Positions 1 through 9,522 of a stretch of DNA of 64,000 bases are shown one piece after another. A model generated the notes under the pieces. It did no database searches. It worked only from the letters and a program-made list of their open reading frames with translations, and was not told the origin of the DNA. The stretch spans positions 186,001 through 250,000 of the forward strand of contig SAQL01000007.1 in the NCBI GenBank assembly GCA_004020645.1, given 5' to 3'. Made by a program: the position numbers and the translations under genes. Origin of the DNA: Mesorhizobium sp. (GTDB taxonomy: Bacteria; Pseudomonadota; Alphaproteobacteria; Rhizobiales; Rhizobiaceae). Every line of letters begins with the position of its first letter. The stretch's first letter is position 1.

Positions 1-1
1 T

Positions 2-1726
<1,725 letters not shown>

Positions 1727-1885
1727 ACCCCAAGCCAGGCGCTCAGTTTCGGACGCTTAAGGGATTGGCAGGCCTAGGCTGACCAACGGCGCCTGCTGCG
1801 TCGCAACAAAGATCACTGAGGCCGGCCGGAACGGAAGAGCACTCCAAGGCATTGTAATCGATCACAATCGCCGCAGGAGGCACTC

Positions 1886-1963
1886 ATGGGACGTGGCATT
1901 TTGCTCTGGCTTCTCGGAGTCCCGATTCCGATCATTATTCTTATCATGCTTTTCGCGCGGTAG
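1886..1963 (+). CDS. 25-residue hydrophobic small protein
   Basis: A tiny open frame encoding MGRGILLWLLGVPIPIIILI and five more residues, preceded by a strong Shine-Dalgarno (AGGAGG, five bases before the ATG). After a short MGRG start it is almost entirely hydrophobic and would form one membrane helix with a PIP kink. I recall near-identical short proteins recurring in rhizobial genomes as unannotated hypotheticals, but have not checked this. It ends 9 bp before the next gene and is probably cotranscribed with it. Function unknown. The ribosome-binding site and the continuous hydrophobic reading make it more than a chance frame. Confidence 0.7.
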   Translation: MGRGILLWLLGVPIPIIILIMLFAR

Positions 1964-1972
1964 GGGGCCGAC

Positions 1973-2890
1973 ATGCAGTCAACCCTAACGGCTGTCGACG
2001 TTTCCGCACCGACGGAATCCTCTTCCACCGCTGTCAGCTGGGGGCCGATCGTGGCCGGCGCCTTTGCTGCCTCGACGCTGACATTGATCCTGATGCTGCT
2101 CGGCTCCGGGCTCGGGCTGACCATGGTTTCGCCGTGGTCCGGCTTGAGCACCTCGGTCACAACTTTCGCGGCCTCCACCGCCGCGTGGCTGATAGTTGTG
2201 CAGTGGCTGTCATCGGCTGTCGGCGGTTATCTTGCCGGGCGGCTGCGCACCAAATGGGTCGGCGTCCACACCGATGAAGTGTTTTTCCGCGATACCGCCC
2301 ACGGCTTCCTCGCCTGGGCGCTTGCGACGCTGCTCGTCGCCGGTGTGCTCGGCTCGGCCCTTTCCGCAACTGTCGGAACCGGCGTTCAGGCCGCTTCGAC
2401 GATCGCGTCGGGCGCCGCAATAGGCGCTTCGGCAGGTGCTACTGCAAACGCGGGAGGCGCCGCGACCGACAACGCAACGTCGTACTTCGTCGATGCGTTG
2501 TTCCGCCCGGCCGATGCGGCCAGGCTTGCTGCCGCCAATCCGGAAAGCGATGCGGCGGCAACGGCGCAGGCTTCGCGCATTCTGATCGCGAGCGCAGCAG
2601 CAGGCGAAGTGTCGGCCGACGACAAGACCTATCTAGCGCAGCTGGTGGCTGCCCGAACCGGGCTGTCGGAACCCGATGCCAGGGCCCGCGTCGATGCAGT
2701 AATCGCCAGGGTCGAGGACGCGAAGGTTCAGGCCCAGCAGGCTGCCGACACCGCCAGGAAAGCCGGTGCCACCTTTGCGCTGCTTGGCGCACTGTCGCTG
2801 GTCGTCGGCGCTTTCATCGCAAGCGCCGCGGCAGCACTTGGCGGCAGGCAGCGCGACGACGAGGAAGCGGTCTTCCTGACCAACCGTTGA
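1973..2890 (+). CDS. hypothetical multi-pass membrane protein
   Basis: 305 residues. Hydrophobic segments lie near residues 24-48, 65-85, 108-135 and 262-285. Between the third and last segments is a long Ala-rich, polar region (about 140-260) that may be helical or coiled coil; this makes the protein look like two membrane hairpins flanking a soluble domain. The first helix has a small-residue face (GPIVAGAFAASTLTLILMLLG). It follows the 25-residue membrane peptide by 9 bp, suggesting a two-gene unit. I do not recognise a catalytic motif and assign no function. Confidence 0.8.
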   Translation: MQSTLTAVDVSAPTESSSTAVSWGPIVAGAFAASTLTLILMLLGSGLGLTMVSPWSGLSTSVTTFAASTAAWLIVVQWLSSAVGGYLAGRLRTKWVGVHTDEVFFRDTAHGFLAWALATLLVAGVLGSALSATVGTGVQAASTIASGAAIGASAGATANAGGAATDNATSYFVDALFRPADAARLAAANPESDAAATAQASRILIASAAAGEVSADDKTYLAQLVAARTGLSEPDARARVDAVIARVEDAKVQAQQAADTARKAGATFALLGALSLVVGAFIASAAAALGGRQRDDEEAVFLTNR

Positions 2891-2906
2891 TCGCTTGACG
2901 GTTCTT

Positions 2907-2933
2907 CGATGCCGGGACTGTGCCCCGGCATCG
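2907..2933. terminator. hairpin between convergent genes
   Basis: A perfect 10-bp inverted repeat (CGATGCCGGG / CCCGGCATCG) with a 7-nt loop lies in the gap between the convergent genes ending at 2890 and 2986. There is no strong T-tract, so it is either a weak bidirectional terminator or an mRNA 3'-end stabiliser. Confidence 0.55.
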
Positions 2934-2985
2934 ACCTGTTGCTTTGCTGGGCTCATCGCGCTGGTTCGCCGAAACGAGAGGGCCC

Positions 2986-4491
2986 CTATCTTCCAGCTGA
3001 AGTCGTCGGCGCCGCCTGGCTTGGCTCCAGTTTGCGGCCGAGGTCGACAGCGTCGCGCAGCACGCCAATATGCGAGCGCGGCGACGTGCCGGCGGCTGCG
3101 GCGACCTCGACGCCGATCGCCTTCAGCGACCAGTAGAGCCTGTGCGTGAAGATGCGGCCAAGCGAACTGCGCAGCTCGACCTGGATGTTCTCCACGCCGG
3201 GGCCGAAATTTTCCGCCATCGGGCCGGAGATCGGGTCGCCCGTCAGCCAGCCATTGCCCGTGTCAAATATGTTGGTCCAACGCGTTGCGGCAAACACCGC
3301 CCCATGGTGCACCGCCCGCTGTGGCTTGCCCGAACGGCTGCGCCCTTCCTGATAGAGGACAGTTCCACCGGCCGCCGTCTCGGCAATCGGCGGACATGCC
3401 GAGAACAGCCGCTCAGCGATGCCGCGCCTGAATTCAGCGAGGTTGTAGGTCACCAGAAATTCGCTGTGGGTGAGCGGACTGCCGAGCGTGACGAAATCGC
3501 TGATCTTCCAAGGCAATGGATGATCGGCGTCCCTGGCGCGGAGGTGGCGGTAGAGCTCCCATTGGGCGCGCCGGAATCCGGAAAAATCATCCAATTTGTT
3601 GGGCCACGCAGAACCATCGGCGTTGAGCGTGGACTTGTCGACGGCGCGGATCGCTTTCAGTCTCGCCTTGTCGCGGGCCGCTTCCAGCTTTCGAGGCCTG
3701 AAATCGGCCCACAATATCTGCAGCAGATCGTAGGCGATGATCGATCCCAGGCTGTGTGAGACCAGCACGATCCGGTCATAGCCATCGTCCATCATGAGGC
3801 GCTTCAGCAGCGTCAGGCCGCGGTCGCGGACAAGCGCGCGCTTCTCGACCGTTGCCGCTTCAGCACGCACGTAGGCGGCCACGTCGCCGAAATAGGGCAG
3901 GCCAAACCGGTCCACCGACCAGACGACGAACGAGGCCAGGATCGTGACGAGCGTACCCGTGGTCCAGGAAATATACCCTTGCGATGCCGACGTCGCGAGC
4001 AGGAGCGCTGCGCACAAGACTATTGTGACGGCAAGAAGGGTGACGACATAAAGCCCGCGGGCATCGCGCGGGATGTCGGCGGGCTTGCGCCAAAGCAGAT
4101 TCGTTACCCAGGCCGCAAGCCGGCCCCGCGTTGTGCCCTGCGTAATGTCGGCCCAGTAAAGCTCATAGAAATCGGTGCGGCGGCCATCGACATCGTAAGG
4201 GGTGGTGATCCGGCGAAGCTCGTGCGAGTTCGTCCGGCTGTCAGGCGTGGTCCAGCTCTGGTTGATCTTCTCACCGTTGGGGTCGGCCGGATCAGTGACA
4301 CGGGCATAAAACGGCGCGCGGGCGGGATCATGACTCCAGACAGCCTGAACAAATTCCCTCAGCGTGCCCATGGGCCGCTGTTCGCCCATGCCATGCACGA
4401 TCACCACGGCCTGGCTGAGCTTGCGCGGCGCCTTTCCGGAGGCCGGCGGACTGGTCTTGGCCGGCGACGCAACAGGATGAGGGTCGGACAC
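2986..4491 (-). CDS. membrane-associated alpha/beta-hydrolase-like protein
   Basis: About 501 residues from the GTG at 4491. I prefer this start because GGAGG (4497-4501 on the plus strand as cctcc) sits five bases before it; the frame stays open upstream to a TTG at the edge of the terminator hairpin, which is an unlikely start. VIVHGMGEQ (near residue 30-38) resembles an oxyanion-loop segment, and VLVSHSLGS (near residue 241-249) carries the GxSxG-type nucleophile elbow. Between them lie two strong hydrophobic segments (about 147-167 and 172-190). The overall plan recalls large lipase/esterase-like membrane hydrolases. Substrate unknown. It is a single gene, convergent with the one before it. 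Confidence 0.75.
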   Translation of the reverse strand: MSDPHPVASPAKTSPPASGKAPRKLSQAVVIVHGMGEQRPMGTLREFVQAVWSHDPARAPFYARVTDPADPNGEKINQSWTTPDSRTNSHELRRITTPYDVDGRRTDFYELYWADITQGTTRGRLAAWVTNLLWRKPADIPRDARGLYVVTLLAVTIVLCAALLLATSASQGYISWTTGTLVTILASFVVWSVDRFGLPYFGDVAAYVRAEAATVEKRALVRDRGLTLLKRLMMDDGYDRIVLVSHSLGSIIAYDLLQILWADFRPRKLEAARDKARLKAIRAVDKSTLNADGSAWPNKLDDFSGFRRAQWELYRHLRARDADHPLPWKISDFVTLGSPLTHSEFLVTYNLAEFRRGIAERLFSACPPIAETAAGGTVLYQEGRSRSGKPQRAVHHGAVFAATRWTNIFDTGNGWLTGDPISGPMAENFGPGVENIQVELRSSLGRIFTHRLYWSLKAIGVEVAAAAGTSPRSHIGVLRDAVDLGRKLEPSQAAPTTSAGR

Positions 4492-4587
4492 CAGTGCCTC
4501 CGTTGGTGACAAATCCCGGAACAGATTTTGCCCATCGTAGCTCTGAACCCGGCGTGAGAGCAAAGGACGCCTGATGCTCAGGGCCAA

Positions 4588-4620
4588 GAAAAAAGCCCGG
4601 CGCAGAGCCGGGCTTTTTTT
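4588..4620 (-). terminator. intrinsic terminator of the pnt operon
   Basis: A perfect stem GCCCGGC / GCCGGGC with a 5-nt loop, flanked by an A-tract on one side and seven Ts on the other, so it could act in both directions. It is placed 38 bp after the pntB stop codon, in the direction of pntB transcription. It also lies just upstream of the hydrolase gene, supporting a hydrolase start downstream of 4588. Confidence 0.9.
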
Positions 4621-4657
4621 CGAGCAACTAACGGTATATCGGCGCCGGTAACCCGGA

Positions 4658-6055
4658 TCAGTGATCCATGGCCTTGACGATCTCTTCAGTCATCTTCTTG
4701 GCGTCGCCGAGCAGCATCATGGTGCCGTCCTTGTAGAACAGCGTGTTGTCAATGCCGGCATAGCCAGAGCCGAGCGAGCGCTTGACGAACAGGCAGGTGC
4801 GGGCCTTGTCGACGTCGAGGATCGGCATGCCGAAAATAGGGGAGCTCTTGTCGTCCCGCGCGGACGGGTTGGTGACGTCGTTGGCGCCGATGACATAGGC
4901 GACGTCGGCCTGCGCGAATTCGGAGTTGATGTCCTCGAGCTCGAACACTTCGTCGTAAGGCACGTTGGCTTCGGCCAAGAGCACGTTCATGTGGCCGGGC
5001 ATGCGGCCGGCGACCGGATGAATGGCGTATTTGACGTCGACACCGGCTGCCTTGAGCTTATCGGCCATCTCGCGCAGCGCGTGCTGCGCCTGGGCGACCG
5101 CCATGCCGTAGCCCGGCACGATGACGACCTTCTGCGCGTTCATCATCAGATAGGCGGCATCGTCGGCAGAGCCCTGCTTGACCGTGCGCTCGATGCCGTC
5201 GTCGGCAGTGGCGGAAGTCTCGCCGCCGAAGCCGCCGAGGATGACCGAGATGAATGACCGGTTCATGCCCTTGCACATGATGTAGGAGAGGATCGCGCCG
5301 GACGAGCCGACCAGCGCGCCGGTGATGATCAGCGCCAGATTGCCGAGCGTGAAGCCGAGTGCCGCAGCCGCCCAACCCGAATAGGAATTCAGCATCGAGA
5401 CGACGACCGGCATGTCGGCACCGCCGATCGGGATGATGAGAAGGACGCCAAGAACAAGCGATGCCGCCACGATCAGCCAGAACACCAGCTTGGACTCGGT
5501 GGTGACCAGCAGCACGATCAGCGCGACCAGCGCGATGCCGAGGGCCGCGTTGATGAAGTGACGGCCGCCGATCATGATCGGCTTGCCCGACATGCGGCCA
5601 TCGAGTTTGAGGAAGGCGATGACCGAGCCGGTAAAGGTGATGGCGCCGATGGCGACGCCGAGGCTCATCTCGATCAGCGCCTGGGCGTGGATGTCGGCGA
5701 CCGTGCCGATGCCGAAGCTTTCCGGCGCATAGACGGCGGCAGCCGCCACCATGACGGCGGCGAGGCCGACGAGCGAGTGGAAGGCGGCGACCAGCTGCGG
5801 CATCGAGGTCATGGCAATGCGCCGTGCGGTGATCGCGCCGACCGAGCCGCCGATCAAAAGACCCAACACGATGAGGCCGAAGCCTCCGGCCGAAGGGGTC
5901 GCCAGCGCCAGCGTAGTGACAATGGCGATGCCCATTCCGATCATGCCGTACATGTTGCCCTGACGGCTAGTGGTCGGGTGCGACAGGCCGCGCAATGCCA
6001 GGATGAACAGGATGCCGGAGACCAGATAGAGGAAGGAGGCGAAGTTGGCGTTCAT
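4658..6055 (-). CDS. pntB: NAD(P) transhydrogenase subunit beta
   Basis: 465 residues. Proton-translocating transhydrogenase beta subunit in the inner membrane, coupling NADH-to-NADP hydride transfer to proton influx and so supplying NADPH. The N-terminal ~270 residues contain about nine hydrophobic helices (domain II). The C-terminal soluble domain III binds NADP: PGYGMAVAQAQ near residue 311-321, then GRMPGHMNVLLAEA and IGANDVTNPSARDDKSSPI, all hallmarks. Last gene of pntAA-pntAB-pntB, six bases after pntAB, and followed by a strong terminator. Confidence 0.97.
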   Translation of the reverse strand: MNANFASFLYLVSGILFILALRGLSHPTTSRQGNMYGMIGMGIAIVTTLALATPSAGGFGLIVLGLLIGGSVGAITARRIAMTSMPQLVAAFHSLVGLAAVMVAAAAVYAPESFGIGTVADIHAQALIEMSLGVAIGAITFTGSVIAFLKLDGRMSGKPIMIGGRHFINAALGIALVALIVLLVTTESKLVFWLIVAASLVLGVLLIIPIGGADMPVVVSMLNSYSGWAAAALGFTLGNLALIITGALVGSSGAILSYIMCKGMNRSFISVILGGFGGETSATADDGIERTVKQGSADDAAYLMMNAQKVVIVPGYGMAVAQAQHALREMADKLKAAGVDVKYAIHPVAGRMPGHMNVLLAEANVPYDEVFELEDINSEFAQADVAYVIGANDVTNPSARDDKSSPIFGMPILDVDKARTCLFVKRSLGSGYAGIDNTLFYKDGTMMLLGDAKKMTEEIVKAMDH

Positions 6056-6061
6056 GTCGCT

Positions 6062-6490
6062 CTACTTGTCCTTCTTCTTGTACATGGCCAGCATGCGCTG
6101 GGTGACGAGAAAGCCGCCGAAGATATTGACCGAGACCAGCATCAGCGCGACGAAACCGAAGCCGGTGGCGATGCCGGACGCCGAGATGCCGACGGCAAGC
6201 AGCGCGCCGACGACGATGACCGAGGAAATGGCGTTGGTGACCGCCATCAGCGGCGTGTGCAGCGCCGGCGTCACCGACCAGACGACGTAATAGCCAACGA
6301 AGATCGCCAGGACGAAGATGGCGAAGCGGAAGACGAACGGATCGATCGCCCCGCCGGACAGCGCGTGCGCAGCATCACCGGCCGCTTCGGTGCCGCCTGG
6401 AGCAGCGGCCAGATCCTGCACCGCGAGCCGGACGGCGGCGGTCGCCTGGTCGAGCTGGTCGAGGGCTTTCTGCAAGGTCTGGTCCATCAC
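6062..6490 (-). CDS. pntAB: NAD(P) transhydrogenase subunit alpha, membrane part
   Basis: 142 residues. In alphaproteobacteria the alpha subunit is split; this is the small membrane part carrying the first helices of domain II. After a polar N-terminal stretch of about 50 residues come four hydrophobic segments ([18 protein letters not shown], then [20 protein letters not shown], then the [20 protein letters not shown] region), ending in a basic MYKKKDK tail. [10 protein letters not shown] is characteristic of the family. It overlaps the end of pntAA by 4 bp (ATGA), indicating translational coupling. Confidence 0.95.
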   Translation of the reverse strand: MMDQTLQKALDQLDQATAAVRLAVQDLAAAPGGTEAAGDAAHALSGGAIDPFVFRFAIFVLAIFVGYYVVWSVTPALHTPLMAVTNAISSVIVVGALLAVGISASGIATGFGFVALMLVSVNIFGGFLVTQRMLAMYKKKDK

Positions 6491-7743
6491 GCGACCCCTT
6501 TCGGCTTGGCAGCGGCAGGTCTCTTGAGTGCGGCAGCTTTCTTTGGCGCAGTCGGTTTCTTCGCGGCAACGGGCTTCGCAGGTTCAGCCGAGGCGATCAT
6601 CACCGCCGGCTTGCCGGCGAACGCCGGATGCACGACCTGGCCGCCATCGGTCAGCATCGTCGCCTTGACCAATTCGTCGTCGCGGTTGATGGCCAGCGTC
6701 TTCGTGGTCTTGTCGACCAGTGTCTCGAGGAACGCAAAGAGGTTCCTGGAATAGAGCAGCGAGGCGGAGGCCGCGACGCGGCCCGGCACATTGAGATGAC
6801 CAACGATTTTTACCCCATTGGCCGTGGTCACCACCTGCCCGGGGACAGCGCCTTCGACATTGCCGCCGCGCTCGACCGCGAGGTCGACGATCACCGAGCC
6901 GGGCTTCATCGAGGCGACCATCGCGGCCGAAACGAGCTTCGGCGCCGGACGGCCGGGAATCAGCGCCGTGGTGATGACGATGTCCTGCTTGGCGATGTGC
7001 TCGGCGGTCAGTGCCGCTTGCTTGGCCTGATATTCCTTCGACATTTCCTTGGCATAGCCGCCAGCCGTCTCCGCCGCCTTGAACTCCTCATCCTCGACCG
7101 CCAGGAACTTTGCGCCCAGCGAGGCGACCTGTTCCTTAGCGGCGGGGCGCACGTCGGTGGCGGTGACGACGGCGCCAAGCCGTCTTGCCGTCGCAATGGC
7201 CTGCAGGCCGGCGACGCCGACGCCCATTATGAAGGCTTTCGCCGCCGGCACCGTGCCCGCGGCCGTCATCATCATCGGCAGCGCCCGGTCATATTCGGCA
7301 GCCGCGTCGATCACCGCCTGATAGCCGGCGAGGTTCGCCTGGCTGGAGAGGACATCCATCGATTGGGCGCGCGTGATGCGCGGCATGAACTCCATCGAGA
7401 AGGCGGTGACGCCGGCCCTTGCCAGAGCATCGACGGTAGCATCGTTGCCATAGGGATCCATGATGGCGATGACGGCGGTGCCCGGGCGGTAGGCCTTCAG
7501 CTCCGCCTCATCGGGCCGGCGCACCTTCAGCACCACATCGGCCTTGGCGACATCGCCGGCCTTACCGATCACTGCGCCGGTCTTGGCGAACTCCTCGTCG
7601 GGAATGCGCGATGCCGTGCCGGCGCCGCTTTCGATGATCACGGCGAATCCCAGCCCCGCCAGCCGCTTCACCGTGTCGGGCGAGGCAGCAACGCGCGGCT
7701 CGTTCGCATCGAGCTCACGAGGGATGAAAACCGTCTGTCCCAC
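6487..7743 (-). CDS. pntAA: NAD(P) transhydrogenase subunit alpha, NAD-binding part
   Basis: 418 residues from a GTG start preceded by AAGGA at 7 bases. This is the soluble domain I that binds NAD(H). It opens with the alanine-dehydrogenase/PNT N-terminal block ([20 protein letters not shown]); the Rossmann motif GVGVAGLQA lies near residue 172-180, followed by [17 protein letters not shown]. The block [20 protein letters not shown] is typical of the family. The last ~45 residues form a Lys/Ala/Pro-rich linker tail ([12 protein letters not shown]) that probably tethers domain I to the membrane subunit. First gene of the pnt operon. Confidence 0.96.
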   Translation of the reverse strand: MGQTVFIPRELDANEPRVAASPDTVKRLAGLGFAVIIESGAGTASRIPDEEFAKTGAVIGKAGDVAKADVVLKVRRPDEAELKAYRPGTAVIAIMDPYGNDATVDALARAGVTAFSMEFMPRITRAQSMDVLSSQANLAGYQAVIDAAAEYDRALPMMMTAAGTVPAAKAFIMGVGVAGLQAIATARRLGAVVTATDVRPAAKEQVASLGAKFLAVEDEEFKAAETAGGYAKEMSKEYQAKQAALTAEHIAKQDIVITTALIPGRPAPKLVSAAMVASMKPGSVIVDLAVERGGNVEGAVPGQVVTTANGVKIVGHLNVPGRVAASASLLYSRNLFAFLETLVDKTTKTLAINRDDELVKATMLTDGGQVVHPAFAGKPAVMIASAEPAKPVAAKKPTAPKKAAALKRPAAAKPKGVA

Positions 7744-7830
7744 CGCATGATCCTTTCGGCTGGAACCTGTCTGCGCAGGACGCCGGCCGGATTTCCGGCG
7801 ATGTCACGGGCAAGGCTTGTTTTGAAGAAT

Positions 7831-8055
7831 TTACCGGAGAATGAAAGCGCCGACGGCGAGGATCAGTGCGAACAGGACAAATCCCGAGAAGAAGCCGCCC
7901 GCAAAGAAGCCGAAAGCCATTGCCAGAAGCACGGCAAGGCAAAAGAGCGATCCGTATTTCGCGAGCCTGAGGAATCCGGCATAGGTGCGGTCGTGCTCGG
8001 CATAGTCCATCTTCGCGCCTAGTTCGACAGGACCGGTCGGCGAGTGATCAGCCAT
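7831..8055 (-). CDS. aa3-type cytochrome c oxidase subunit IV
   Basis: 74 residues from the ATG at 8055, with AAGGGG upstream. A frame extending a further 11 codons lacks a better start. The sequence PTGPVELGAKMDYAEHDRTY followed by a single membrane segment (LAKYGSLFCLAVLLAMAFGF and onward) matches the small bacterial aa3 oxidase subunit IV family. The protein is an accessory single-helix subunit with no redox cofactor. It sits alone here, upstream of the pnt operon by gene order, away from any other cytochrome oxidase genes. Confidence 0.88.
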   Translation of the reverse strand: MADHSPTGPVELGAKMDYAEHDRTYAGFLRLAKYGSLFCLAVLLAMAFGFFAGGFFSGFVLFALILAVGAFILR

Positions 8056-8242
8056 AGGAATACCCCTTCGAAGACATCTTTCAGGCACATAGCGAAAAGC
8101 CAGGCCGAGGGCAATGGCGCTATTGCCGCATCGGCGTAGACTGCAGCCTCAAAGGAAAGTTGAAGCCGCCGGATGCAGGAGGATGTTCCTGAGGCGACTG
8201 CGGCTGCCGCCTTGCGCTTCCTTGCGGCTGAGGCTTGTCACA

Positions 8243-8392
8243 TCAGCCGGCAAGCTGTGGAAACAGCCCAAGCAGGCCGACGACGATCAGGTATAACGCG
8301 ACGATGTAGTTGAGGAGCCGCGGCATCACCAGGATCAGCACGCCGGCAATCAGCGAGATCAGTGGAGTGAGTGCGAGCGTGGAAATGGTCAT
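8243..8392 (-). CDS. 49-residue membrane protein, DUF3096-like
   Basis: A short open frame preceded by AAGGAA. The product (MTISTLALTPLISLIAGVLI, then PRLLNYIVALYLIVVGLLGL) is two hydrophobic helices around a LVMPRLLNYIVA turn, which matches my memory of DUF3096 small membrane proteins in proteobacteria. Function unknown. Confidence 0.8.
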   Translation of the reverse strand: MTISTLALTPLISLIAGVLILVMPRLLNYIVALYLIVVGLLGLFPQLAG

Positions 8393-8537
8393 GTCGGGTT
8401 CCTTTCGGTAAGAATGCCGTCAACGCTATGCAGGTCGTCGTTCATGCGCCACCGGCGCGCTTGCCAGAACGCCGAAGCGGCCGGAAAGCTCCATGGCCAG
8501 GCTGCAAACTTGCCGAATGTCTTGCCTTGGTTTTGGT

Positions 8538-8582
8538 GCATGTCGTCGTCCCAAAACCGCTGCGCACTTTTGGGCGCCATGC
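8538..8582. repeat. dispersed palindromic repeat, family A copy 1
   Basis: About 45 bp with inverted ends (GCATGTCG..CCCAAAA and TTTTGGGCGCCATGC). Nearly the same sequence recurs at 26764-26808, and a degenerate version lies at 16895-16940. This copy ends one base before the stop codon of the gene at 8584-9363. Confidence 0.85.
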
Positions 8583-8583
8583 A

Positions 8584-9363
8584 TCAGGCGGCTTCGCGAA
8601 AATACTTGGCTGTGGGCAGGATGGTCAGCGGCGCGAGTTCACCAAGATTAGGCATGTCGAACAGCATGCGCTGCTCCATCGGCGTCGAACGGAAAAACGG
8701 GAACCGGGAGAGGGACCGCTCGCGGATCGCGTTGACGTCGGCACGGTAGAGCACGACCTTGTTGTACACGCCGGGATAGGCGCGGGCCTCGCTGATCTTC
8801 TCGGAATAGTAGATCCGCTTGTAGAAGCCGGCGTGGTCCTCGCGAATGGTCGACAGGCAGTGAGGCGCGTTGAAATGGAAACACGCCATGCCCGCGAGCC
8901 GCAATGTGAGATAGGGAATTTGCGGATAGACGCGTGACCAGTCGGGGTCGGAGGCGAACCGGCTGGGACAGATGAAGCTCAGTCCCTTGGCCAGCATCGG
9001 CATTACGATATCGCCGAAAGCCTTGGTGGAAGGCGACATCGGCGTCGCCGGCGTGACGTGGTGAATGCGCAGCGTGCTGACGAGTTCCTGGTCGATGTAG
9101 ACGCCGAAACGAAAGACATTCGGCGCCTCGTCGAGCTCGTCGTGAATGGTATGGTTCTCGCTATCGGGCACCATATCGTTGGAGCGATACGACTTGTAGC
9201 GCAGGCGGTAGATGTCCTCGAGGTCTTCGCCCTTGTCGCAGCGACGGTATTCCGTCCGCTCGAGCATCGCCGAGACATTCCTGGCAAAGCTGGACATAGT
9301 GTCGGACGCATCAGTCCCGTCCGCACCCGCCGCCTGGCGAGGCGAAATCAACTCAACAACCAT
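8584..9363 (-). CDS. FeeM/autoinducer-synthase-like acyltransferase
   Basis: 259 residues. GNAT-fold protein of the type grouping N-acyl amino acid synthases (FeeM) with LuxI-like acyl-homoserine lactone synthases. The block EDIYRLRYKSYRSNDMVP (near residue 47-64) resembles the conserved VFRLRY region of these enzymes. The following strand FGVYIDQELVSTLRIHHVTP and the central CPSRFASDP..YPQIPYLTLRLAGMA block fit the acyl-donor pocket. I see no neighbouring LuxR gene or acyl carrier protein. Substrate unknown: it could make a long-chain N-acyl amino acid or an N-acyl signal. It stands alone, facing the same way as the GGDEF-EAL gene upstream. Confidence 0.65.
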   Translation of the reverse strand: MVVELISPRQAAGADGTDASDTMSSFARNVSAMLERTEYRRCDKGEDLEDIYRLRYKSYRSNDMVPDSENHTIHDELDEAPNVFRFGVYIDQELVSTLRIHHVTPATPMSPSTKAFGDIVMPMLAKGLSFICPSRFASDPDWSRVYPQIPYLTLRLAGMACFHFNAPHCLSTIREDHAGFYKRIYYSEKISEARAYPGVYNKVVLYRADVNAIRERSLSRFPFFRSTPMEQRMLFDMPNLGELAPLTILPTAKYFREAA

Positions 9364-9522
9364 GAACTCAATCCCCGTACAACCGCCGCGATCAACCCTA
9401 CGGCAGGGTCGTAAGATGTAAAGCTGAAAACAAGATAGAGATCGTTTACCAGCTATTAAGGTTAATAGTTGTAAATATTATACCAAAGTACGAGATTCCT
9501 CCCATGGAATCAGCCACAGAGA

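Noticed and set aside
4492..4587. Upstream extension of the alpha/beta-hydrolase gene to a TTG
   Set aside because: The TTG touches the pntB terminator hairpin, and a GTG with an excellent ribosome-binding site lies 32 codons downstream.
5558..6754. Long open frame (about 400 codons) antisense to the pnt genes
   Set aside because: High-GC coding DNA gives long antisense frames. Its product is His/Asp/Arg-rich and low in hydrophobic order, while the pnt genes on the other strand match their families throughout.
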